DNA of 6,551 nucleotides from Spirochaetaceae bacterium (lineage in GTDB: Bacteria > Spirochaetota > Spirochaetia > DSM-27196 > PWMO01), in NCBI GenBank assembly GCA_003558175.1, contig PWMO01000241.1, positions 1 through 6,551 on the forward strand, given 5' to 3'. The translations under genes and the position numbers were made by a program. The notes under the pieces are model-generated. The model ran no database searches and was not told where the DNA came from. It saw only the letters and a list, made by a program, of their open reading frames with translations. This document shows, one piece after another, positions 1 to 5,203 of the stretch; positions within the stretch are counted from its first letter, which is position 1, and the number at the start of each line of letters is the position of its first letter.

Positions 1-1
1 T

Positions 2-652
2 ACCGGCCGATTTCTATTCATCTGCTGCCTGCTCCTCCAGCTGGTGCTCCCCTCCACGACTGCCGGCGCTTCGACCTTCCAGTTCTCCGGCGACTCCACC
101 CACATCGTATTCGCACAGGGGCGGGAACGCACGCGGCTTACCGGAAACGCACGGGTAGTCTCGGACGATACCGAGATCGAGGCCGACGAGATCGAGATCT
201 ACGGCGACAATTTCCGCTTTGCCGTCGCGCGCGGCAACGTCCGGGTGCTCGACCGCGAACAGGACATCCTCTTGACCGCCGACCGCCTGGTGTACGATCG
301 AACAGAACGCATCACCCGCGCCGAAGGTAATGCAGTGATGGAAGATCGCCGCAACGAAACGGTGGTCAAGGGGGCGCTGCTCGAGAACCGTGGACGCGAT
401 AACCTCACCATCATCCAGGTGGGTGTCCGAATCCTGGGTGAGGACTTGACCACGCGCAGCGAGTTCGCCCGCTATCGCCGCGATCAGAACATCCTGGAGC
501 TCTCGGGCTTGCCGGTGGTCTTCTGGAAGGGTGACCAGTATCGCGCGGCGCGCATCGTTGTCGATATCGACCGTGACGAGATCAGTCTGCAGGGGCAGGT
601 TCGCGGTACAATCACCACTCCTGCGGACGAGGGAGCCGACGATGAAGAGTGA
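2..652 (+). CDS. lptA: LptA/OstA-like periplasmic glycolipid transport protein, 5' partial
   Basis: Periplasmic bridge protein of the Lpt pathway, which carries lipopolysaccharide (or an equivalent glycolipid) from the inner-membrane LptBFGC complex to the outer membrane. The frame is already open at base 2, so the start codon lies upstream of the window. The first visible residues are a hydrophobic core (FLFICCLLLQLVLPS, visible residues 4-18) followed by A-G-A/S, a plausible signal peptidase I site after visible residue 23. The GTG at 44 lies inside this signal peptide and is not the start. The mature part, about 190 residues, shows the repeated short beta-strand pattern of the OstA/LptA fold: LTGNARV, ADEIEIYGD, ARGNVRV, LTADRLVYD and AEGNAVMED, then a second set near the C-terminus. 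It ends in an acidic tail (EGADDEE). The next gene is lptB, overlapping by 11 bases, which supports the Lpt assignment. An LptC-like protein would share the fold, but the repeat density and adjacency to lptB favour LptA. Fold assignment is strong, exact paralogue moderate. Confidence 0.8.
   Translation, partial: TGRFLFICCLLLQLVLPSTTAGASTFQFSGDSTHIVFAQGRERTRLTGNARVVSDDTEIEADEIEIYGDNFRFAVARGNVRVLDREQDILLTADRLVYDRTERITRAEGNAVMEDRRNETVVKGALLENRGRDNLTIIQVGVRILGEDLTTRSEFARYRRDQNILELSGLPVVFWKGDQYRAARIVVDIDRDEISLQGQVRGTITTPADEGADDEE
629..635 (+). promoter_or_regulatory. Ribosome binding site for lptB
   Basis: GAGGGAG lies inside the last codons of lptA, six bases before the ATG at 642. It fixes the lptB start at 642 rather than at the in-frame ATG at 531, which would bury over 120 bases in lptA. 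Confidence 0.75.
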
Positions 653-1460
653 ACAGCCGGGCGCGACGGCGGAAACGGCGACGGGAACGACGCAGCCGCT
701 GCAACAGACTGATCGCACCGTTCACATCGACCGTTCCAGCTCGCTGGTGGTGCGCGATCTTCAGAAACGCTACGGCCGCAAACACGTGGTCAAGGGCGTG
801 TCGTTCGAGATGTACCAGTCTGAAGTAGTGGGGTTTCTCGGACCAAACGGCGCCGGCAAGACAACGGTGTTCTACATGATCGTTGGGTTCATCCAGCCGA
901 ACGCGGGGGAAATCCTGGTGGGCGGGAACAATATCACCGGCTGGCCGATGTACCGCCGCGCGCGCCTGGGTATCTCCTATCTTTCGCAGGAGCCTTCGGT
1001 CTTCCGCAAACTGACGGTGGCCGACAACCTGTGGGCCGTTCTGGAAACCCGCGCCGACCTTACACCCGCGCAGAAACTCGAACGGCAGCAGTTTCTGCTC
1101 CATGAGCTCGGAATTGAAGAGGTCGCCCGCCAGAAAGCGTATACACTGTCGGGAGGTGAGCGCCGCAGAACGGAAATCGCACGCGCACTGGCGATCGAAC
1201 CGCGATTTCTGCTGCTCGATGAGCCGTTTGCAGGCATCGATCCGATAGCGGTACACGAGATCAAGAGCATTATCGAGACGCTGTCGGCCAAAGGGATCGG
1301 CGTGCTGATCACCGATCACAACGTTCGTGATACACTCGAGATAACTCACCGATCCTACATCATCAAAGACGGGCAGATCGTGGTTGCCGGCAGTCGTGAT
1401 GAGGTTATGGCCAACGAACTGGCGCGCAAGGTCTACCTCGGCGACCGTTTCCAGATCTGA
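642..1460 (+). CDS. lptB: LptB, ABC-transporter ATPase of lipopolysaccharide export
   Basis: Cytoplasmic ATPase that dimerises under LptF/LptG and powers extraction of LPS from the inner membrane into the LptC-LptA bridge. The 272-residue product has all ABC motifs in order: Walker A GPNGAGKT (67-74), Q-loop Gln116 in YLSQEPSVF, signature LSGGE (169-173), Walker B LLLDEP (190-195) with catalytic Glu194, and switch His226 in ITDHNV. The YLSQEPSVFRKLTV stretch and the C-terminal YLGDRF (265-270) are typical of LptB rather than of amino-acid importers of similar size. The start at 642 follows a GAGGGAG site and overlaps the lptA stop by 11 bases, indicating translational coupling. The first ~33 residues, before SLVVRDLQKRYG, are a Gly/Ala/Thr/Gln-rich, probably unstructured extension that makes the protein about 30 residues longer than the usual ~240. 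An alternative start at or near Val37 would lack a clear ribosome site. No residue needed for catalysis is missing. Confidence 0.95.
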   Translation: MKSEQPGATAETATGTTQPLQQTDRTVHIDRSSSLVVRDLQKRYGRKHVVKGVSFEMYQSEVVGFLGPNGAGKTTVFYMIVGFIQPNAGEILVGGNNITGWPMYRRARLGISYLSQEPSVFRKLTVADNLWAVLETRADLTPAQKLERQQFLLHELGIEEVARQKAYTLSGGERRRTEIARALAIEPRFLLLDEPFAGIDPIAVHEIKSIIETLSAKGIGVLITDHNVRDTLEITHRSYIIKDGQIVVAGSRDEVMANELARKVYLGDRFQI

Positions 1461-1486
1461 TTCCGGGGCCGGATGCCGGTTCCGAA
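1461..1486 (+). other. GC-rich stem-loop after lptB
   Basis: Starting directly after the lptB stop codon, arms 1461-1472 and 1476-1486 can pair around a three-base ATG loop. The inner stem is nine pairs, seven Watson-Crick and two G-T, followed by a one-base bulge and two A-T pairs. No run of T follows, so it does not look like an efficient intrinsic terminator. It could attenuate read-through, protect the lptAB message from 3' decay or be a processing site. The pairing is seen in the sequence; the function is inference. Confidence 0.4.
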
Positions 1487-1503
1487 AGGTCCGTCGGTTT
1501 ACG

Positions 1504-1532
1504 TTGACAAAGGCACCCCCCTGCTTCAATAT
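1504..1532 (+). promoter_or_regulatory. Candidate sigma-70 type promoter for rpoN
   Basis: A perfect TTGACA hexamer (1504-1509) is followed after 17 bases by CAATAT (1527-1532). The latter keeps the most conserved -10 positions (second A, final T) but matches TATAAT at only three of six. Transcription would begin near 1540, giving a very short leader of about a dozen bases containing the GGGGG ribosome site. It lies between the stem-loop after lptB and the rpoN start, where an internal operon promoter would be expected. The -35 match is direct; promoter activity is inferred. Confidence 0.45.
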
Positions 1533-1541
1533 ATCCTGTAC

Positions 1542-1546
1542 GGGGG
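1542..1546 (+). promoter_or_regulatory. Ribosome binding site for the TTG start of rpoN
   Basis: GGGGG ends five bases before TTG at 1552. No ATG or GTG in the rpoN frame lies near the expected N-terminus, so this G-run supports the TTG as start. Confidence 0.5.
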
Positions 1547-1551
1547 TCCGA

Positions 1552-2928
1552 TTGCAGTTTCAGAAGCCTGCTCTGGTACAGGAACAGCGCCTCAAAATGA
1601 ATCCGCAGCTCTACCAGAGCATCCAGCTGATGGCGATGCCTTTGCAGGATCTCAGGCTGCGAATCCGGCAGGAAGTGGAAGCCAATCCAGCGCTGGACGT
1701 GGTAGAAGACCAGCAGACCCTCTCGCTGGACGACGTGGACAGGAAGCAGGACGAGGAGTACGACTACTTCGAGAACTCCTCGGATCCCGGCTTCACCTCC
1801 GGCGGATATGATGATGAGGCGGGTGACGCCAAACGCAAGTTTATGGAAGGCGCTCTGTCGCGGCCTGAGTCGCTGCACGAGCACCTGCTGTGGCAGCTTC
1901 GTGTCCAGCCGATCAGCCCCGAGAGCTTCACCGTGGGCGAGCTGCTCATCAACAACCTTGACGCCAACGGCTTCTACATCGAGCCGCCCACAATCGTGGT
2001 GCCCGAAGAGCACCACGACTTGATCGATTCCATGACCGAGATGATTCGGCGCTTCGACCCGGTTGGTACCTGCGTGGCCGACTACCGGGAGTCGTTGATC
2101 GTTCAGGCGCAACTGGCCGAAGACATGCCGTCGGCGGTAATTCCGATTCTCAAGGACTACCTCGACCTGCTCGAGCGCGCGAAGTACGCCGAGATTGCGC
2201 GCAGACTGAAGATCAGCGAAGAAGCGGTGCGCGACGCGCTATCGGCTATTCGCCGCTTGACGCCGTTCCCGGGCCGTGAGTACTCTTCCGACACGCCGAC
2301 CTATGTCATTCCGGATGTTATGATCACCCTGCGTGACGGTCAGTTCGTCCTGATTATGAATGACGAGGAGGTTCCCGTCCTCGAGATCAACCCGTTCTTC
2401 ACGCAGATGGCCGAGAGTACCGATACGGAGGAGAAGTCGGTCAAGCGGTTCGTCACGCAGTCGGTCAAAGACGCGCGCTGGTTCATTCACAGCATCCATC
2501 AGCGCAACCAGACGCTGCTGACGGTTGCACGCGCGATTGTTGAGTTTCAGCGTGACTTCTTCCTCCACGGACCGAGGGCGCTGGTACCCTTGACGCTCAA
2601 GGACATCGCTGCTGAGGTCGGGGTGCACGAGGCAACGGTATCCCGGATCACCAGCAATAAGTATATCCAGACGGAATGGGGTATCTTTGAACTGAAGTAC
2701 TTCTTCTCTAACTCCATCTCGGGAGCCGGCTCGGCCGGTTCCCGGTACTCGAAGGAGGCAGTAAAGCAGATTATCAAAGAGATCCTTGCGGAAGAGGGGA
2801 ATGCTGAGAAGCACCTGTCTGATCAGCGAATATCAGATCTGCTGAAGAAGCGCGGCATCAGCATTGCTCGACGAACGGTGACGAAGTATCGCAAAGAGTT
2901 GGACATCAGCTCATCGTATGATCGGTAA
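1552..2928 (+). CDS. rpoN: RNA polymerase sigma-54 factor RpoN
   Basis: Sigma-54 directs RNA polymerase to -24/-12 promoters, which open only with an AAA+ enhancer-binding activator. The 458-residue product has the full architecture. Region I is glutamine/leucine-rich (residues 1-48, PQLYQSIQLMAMPLQDL, then EANPALDV). An acidic region II linker follows (about 52-95, DDVDRKQDEEYDYFE), then the core-binding domain (about 100-300, including LTPFPGREY and TYVIPDV). Next come the helix-turn-helix (347-367, LKDIAAEVGVHEATVSRI), a Gly/Ser linker (about 388-400) and the RpoN box ARRTVTKYRK (439-448), which reads the -24 element. I chose TTG at 1552 because it gives the expected N-terminus (MQFQKPALVQEQ) behind a GGGGG site. 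The upstream in-frame ATG at 1384 would translate the end of lptB out of frame and the non-coding gap. Length is close to the family norm. The gap before it holds a candidate promoter; hpf follows after 24 bases. Identity is certain, the start likely. Confidence 0.97.
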   Translation: MQFQKPALVQEQRLKMNPQLYQSIQLMAMPLQDLRLRIRQEVEANPALDVVEDQQTLSLDDVDRKQDEEYDYFENSSDPGFTSGGYDDEAGDAKRKFMEGALSRPESLHEHLLWQLRVQPISPESFTVGELLINNLDANGFYIEPPTIVVPEEHHDLIDSMTEMIRRFDPVGTCVADYRESLIVQAQLAEDMPSAVIPILKDYLDLLERAKYAEIARRLKISEEAVRDALSAIRRLTPFPGREYSSDTPTYVIPDVMITLRDGQFVLIMNDEEVPVLEINPFFTQMAESTDTEEKSVKRFVTQSVKDARWFIHSIHQRNQTLLTVARAIVEFQRDFFLHGPRALVPLTLKDIAAEVGVHEATVSRITSNKYIQTEWGIFELKYFFSNSISGAGSAGSRYSKEAVKQIIKEILAEEGNAEKHLSDQRISDLLKKRGISIARRTVTKYRKELDISSSYDR

Positions 2929-2940
2929 CCAATTTACAAC

Positions 2941-2945
2941 GGAGG
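2941..2945 (+). promoter_or_regulatory. Ribosome binding site for hpf
   Basis: GGAGG lies seven bases before the ATG at 2953, in the 24-base gap after rpoN. It gives hpf its own strong initiation signal instead of dependence on rpoN translation. Confidence 0.8.
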
Positions 2946-2952
2946 TTGGCGT

Positions 2953-3249
2953 ATGCATCTGGAGATCCAGGCGGTTCATTTTGATCTGCGGGACGAGACA
3001 CGAGAATTCATCGAAGAGAAGCTGCAGAAAATAGACTTTGCGGCCGACATGATCGTCGACTTGGAGTTCACGTTGGTTCGTGATGCACGCGAGTTTGAAC
3101 AAGAGGTAAAAGTCCACTTCCGTTGGGGCAAGTCACACGTCATAAAGCTGCGGTCGTTCGAATTGCACGAGGGCCTTGAAAGGCTGCTTTCCAAGCTGGA
3201 GATGAAAGTTCGCAAAGAGAAGGAAAAGATCAAAGAGCACAAGGCATGA
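2953..3249 (+). CDS. hpf: Ribosome hibernation promoting factor, short HPF/RaiA family
   Basis: Small cytoplasmic protein of the HPF/YfiA (sigma-54 modulation) family. Family members bind the 30S decoding channel in slow growth or stationary phase, blocking tRNA and mRNA and promoting ribosome dimerisation or storage. The 98-residue product has the beta-alpha-beta-beta-beta-alpha plan: strand MHLEIQAVHF, helix LRDETREFIEEKLQKI (12-27), strands around 34-46 and 50-66, then a long basic helix LERLLSKLEMKVRKEKEKIK (75-94). The lysine-rich C-terminal helix fits rRNA contact. It lacks the extra C-terminal dimerisation domain of long HPF, so it is of the short type. Its place between rpoN and PTS regulatory genes matches the conserved neighbourhood in which the family was first named a sigma-54 modulator. 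A strong GGAGG precedes it and its stop overlaps the hprK start. Family is well supported; whether it acts like HPF (dimer-forming) or YfiA/RaiA cannot be told. Confidence 0.88.
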   Translation: MHLEIQAVHFDLRDETREFIEEKLQKIDFAADMIVDLEFTLVRDAREFEQEVKVHFRWGKSHVIKLRSFELHEGLERLLSKLEMKVRKEKEKIKEHKA

Positions 3250-4238
3250 AGCCGTTCACCGTTCTCGATCTGCTCGATCTCGACCTGAAGGAGCACGATG
3301 CGCTCGACCTGCAATGCATTGGTGGACGCCCGGGCTTGACGCGCGAGATCCGGGTCGCCGACATTAACCGGCCCGGCCTGGCGTTGAACGGGTTTTTCGA
3401 CGCGTTCGGGAACGACCGCATACAGCTCTTCGGCCGCGGCGAGACCGCGTTCCTGCGACGGCTGGAAGAGACCGGCAGGACGGAAGTTCTGACGCATTTT
3501 TTTCGCCACGAGATGCCGTGCGTGCTGTTCACGCACGGCCTCGATCCCACGCCGACCTTCTTCGAGATGGCGGAAGTCGCCCAGTGCCCGATTCTGCAGA
3601 CCGACCTGCGCAGTTCCGAGTTTTCCAGCCGGCTGATGCGCGCCCTGTCAAACGTATTCGCGTCGGTCGAGACAATCCACGGTGTGCTGGTGGAGGTGTT
3701 CGGCATCGGGGTGCTGATTCTTGGTGACAGTGGAGTCGGGAAGAGTGAGACGGCGCTGGAGCTGGTGGAACGGGGTCACCGGCTGGTTGCCGACGATGCG
3801 GTCGAGATTCGCTGCATCGCCGGCAACATCCTGCACGGCCAGGGAGCCAATCGGGCGCTCGGACATCACATGGAGATCCGCGGGCTGGGAATCATCAACG
3901 TGACGCATCTGTTTGGTGTCGGCGCCATTCGTGAGAGCAAGCAGATTCAACTGATCGTCCAGCTGGAGTACTGGGACTCCGAAAAAGAATACGATCGAAT
4001 CGGCGCCGAAGAGCGATACAGCGAGATTCTCGAGGTTAAGGTGCCGGCGCTCGAGATTCCGGTGAAGCCGGGGCGCAATATCCCGATCATCATCGAGACC
4101 GCGGCCCGCAATGAGCGACTCAAGAAGATGGGCTACTACTCGGCGCGCGAGTTCAACCAGAGTGTGCTCAAGTGGCTGGAAACCGAAAACGCGCGCAGCT
4201 CATACTTGCGACAGAGGATCGAGGAAAAGGATGATTGA
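3246..4238 (+). CDS. hprK: HPr kinase/phosphorylase (HprK/P)
   Basis: Bifunctional enzyme that phosphorylates HPr on Ser46 with ATP (or PPi) and removes the phosphate by phosphorolysis, reporting energy and carbon state. The 330-residue product has the two-domain layout. An N-terminal regulatory domain (about 1-130) includes GGRPGLTREI and NRPGLALNGFF. The C-terminal catalytic domain has the conserved His145 in IHGVLVEV, Walker A GDSGVGKS (160-167) followed by Glu168, LVADD with the acidic pair Asp183-Asp184, the family signature EIRGLGIINV (210-219) with LFGVGAI after it, and the capping-loop motif VKPGRNIPIIIETAARN (273-289). No key residue appears lost and length is near the usual ~310-330. 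The ATG overlaps the hpf stop (ATGA) and the only upstream purine run is weak (AAAGAG, 3232-3237), so translation probably relies on coupling from hpf. The substrate gene ptsH follows with an 8-base overlap. Identity is very secure. Confidence 0.97.
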   Translation: MKPFTVLDLLDLDLKEHDALDLQCIGGRPGLTREIRVADINRPGLALNGFFDAFGNDRIQLFGRGETAFLRRLEETGRTEVLTHFFRHEMPCVLFTHGLDPTPTFFEMAEVAQCPILQTDLRSSEFSSRLMRALSNVFASVETIHGVLVEVFGIGVLILGDSGVGKSETALELVERGHRLVADDAVEIRCIAGNILHGQGANRALGHHMEIRGLGIINVTHLFGVGAIRESKQIQLIVQLEYWDSEKEYDRIGAEERYSEILEVKVPALEIPVKPGRNIPIIIETAARNERLKKMGYYSAREFNQSVLKWLETENARSSYLRQRIEEKDD

Positions 4239-4497
4239 ACGAGACGTGACGGTGAAGAACCGCGCAGGGATACATGCGCGCCCGGCTGCTCTGATCGTTC
4301 AGACCGCGGGTAAGTTCGACTCGCGTATTCTGTTTAAGAAAGATGGTGAAGAAATCAACGCCAAGTCCATCATGGGAATTATCACGCTTGGAGCTGCGTA
4401 CAATTCCATCATCAACATATGCGCCGACGGCCCCGATGAGCAGGAGGCGATCGATGCACTCTCGTCTCTGTTCGCGAACAAGTTCGAGGAGGAATAG
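4231..4497 (+). CDS. ptsH: HPr, phosphocarrier protein of the PTS
   Basis: Phosphocarrier that accepts phosphate on His15 from PEP via enzyme I and passes it to enzyme II or regulators; Ser46 phosphorylation by HprK adds a second regulatory state. The 88-residue product has GIHARPA with His15 and the adjacent Arg17, and AKSIMG with Ser46, both at canonical positions, so it should respond to the upstream kinase. This separates it from NPr of the nitrogen PTS, which is usually not an HprK substrate. GAGGA (4221-4225) precedes the ATG by five bases and the gene overlaps the hprK end by eight bases. No enzyme I, PtsN or sugar permease is present in the window, so it could be part of a purely regulatory PTS or be served by enzyme I elsewhere. 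Its last 44 bases also encode the N-terminus of the next gene in another frame. Confidence 0.97.
   Translation: MIERDVTVKNRAGIHARPAALIVQTAGKFDSRILFKKDGEEINAKSIMGIITLGAAYNSIINICADGPDEQEAIDALSSLFANKFEEE
4442..4447 (+). promoter_or_regulatory. Ribosome binding site inside ptsH for the DUF4390-like gene
   Basis: AGGAGG, embedded in codons 71-73 of ptsH, sits six bases before the ATG at 4454. It decides the start over the in-frame ATGs at 4343 and 4436. Confidence 0.7.
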
Positions 4498-5203
4498 CCG
4501 CCGGGCGCTGCATCGCTCCGTCCTGCTGTTTGCACTGCTCGGCGTTGTCACGGCGCCGGCGCCGGCGGATTCCCAGAGCCTCACGGTAGACGCGCGGGTC
4601 GGTCCGCGTTCGGTCTCGGTGGCGGTAGGGTTCCAGTACGAGGGTGACAGCGTCCTCGCCGCCCTGGACGCCGGCATGCGCTCGGAAATCACCTTTGTCA
4701 TCAGACTCTATCAGCCGCTGCGCGGACTGGCTCGGCTGCTGGGTGACCGCCTGCTTGCAGAGTACCACCCCAGTTTCGTCGCCTATCGCGATCCGTTCAC
4801 GCGTGAGTACGTCATCGAGTCCGCGGTTGGAACGCGGCGCCGACTTGCGTCGGAAGCCGAGTTCCTGGAAGACTTCTTGACCCTGGCGGCGTTTCCCATT
4901 CCGATTGATCCGGGTACTGAAATCGATCGCTACTATCTGCTGTGCCAGGTCCAGCTGCGCCCGGTGCGCCTTGTCCCGGCACTGGATTTTCTGGGGGCGG
5001 TGCGTCCGGGCGAGGCGATTGTGACGCCCTGGACCCGTTTCGAGCTTGAGGCACTCGATACCTCCTCGGGCGCGCGAACCGGTGCGGCGCCCGGTGCCGA
5101 CGCGGCAGAGCCGTCGTCAAAGCCGGCCCCGCTCGATCCGTCCCAATCGCCGACGGCACCCGACCCACCGGGAGGAGCAGTATGGCCGGGAGGCGCAGCG
5201 TGA
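4454..5203 (+). CDS. Secreted DUF4390-like protein of unknown function
   Basis: The function is unknown. The 249-residue product starts with a strongly basic n-region (seven Arg in the first 21 residues), a hydrophobic core (VLLFALLGVV, 23-32) and a likely cleavage site after Ala-Pro-Ala (36-38), so export to the periplasm is probable. The mature domain (about 42-200) resembles DUF4390 by eye. It has a beta-rich opening (LTVDARVGPRSVSVAVGF), an ALDAGMRSEITFVIRLY segment (70-86), YRDPFTREYVIES (111-123), an FLEDFLTLAAFPIPI helix and strand (137-151), then YYLLCQVQLRPVRL and VTPWTRFELE near 160-199. The last ~48 residues are a Pro/Ala/Ser/Gly-rich tail, probably disordered. The start at 4454 is set by a perfect AGGAGG and overlaps ptsH by 44 bases; the end overlaps the kinase gene by 22 bases. 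DUF4390 genes beside NtrY-like kinases are, to my knowledge, also seen in betaproteobacteria, which supports the family call and suggests a shared job. The domain call is from memory of the family pattern and moderate. Confidence 0.7.
   Translation: MHSRLCSRTSSRRNSRRALHRSVLLFALLGVVTAPAPADSQSLTVDARVGPRSVSVAVGFQYEGDSVLAALDAGMRSEITFVIRLYQPLRGLARLLGDRLLAEYHPSFVAYRDPFTREYVIESAVGTRRRLASEAEFLEDFLTLAAFPIPIDPGTEIDRYYLLCQVQLRPVRLVPALDFLGAVRPGEAIVTPWTRFELEALDTSSGARTGAAPGADAAEPSSKPAPLDPSQSPTAPDPPGGAVWPGGAA
5171..5177 (+). promoter_or_regulatory. Ribosome binding site for the histidine kinase gene
   Basis: GGAGGAG, within the Pro/Gly-rich tail codons of the preceding gene, lies four bases before the ATG at 5182. 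It fixes the kinase start and implies coupled translation. Confidence 0.75.

Noticed and set aside
14..718. Antisense open frame (234 codons) over lptA
   Set aside because: The sense frame encodes a signal peptide and OstA-type repeats; the antisense product has no recognisable feature.
612..1529. Long antisense open frame (305 codons) across lptB
   Set aside because: It is antisense to a gene with every ABC motif intact, and its translation (rich in His, Arg, Val and Phe without domain pattern) looks like a complementary-strand shadow in GC-rich DNA. No ribosome site or family motif was seen.
1384..1551. Upstream ATG extension of rpoN
   Set aside because: It would read the end of lptB out of frame and the hairpin region, adding 56 residues with no family similarity. 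The TTG at 1552 gives the expected region I N-terminus.
2917..2922. TATGAT -10-like hexamer before hpf
   Set aside because: It matches five of six positions, but no -35 lies at suitable spacing (TGGACA at 2900-2905 is only 11 bases away) and no extended -10 is present, so I do not call a promoter.
4552..4566. GCGCCG tandem repeat in the DUF4390-like gene
   Set aside because: Only about two and a half copies, and it encodes the Ala-Pro-Ala stretch at the signal peptide cleavage site; too short to call a functional repeat.
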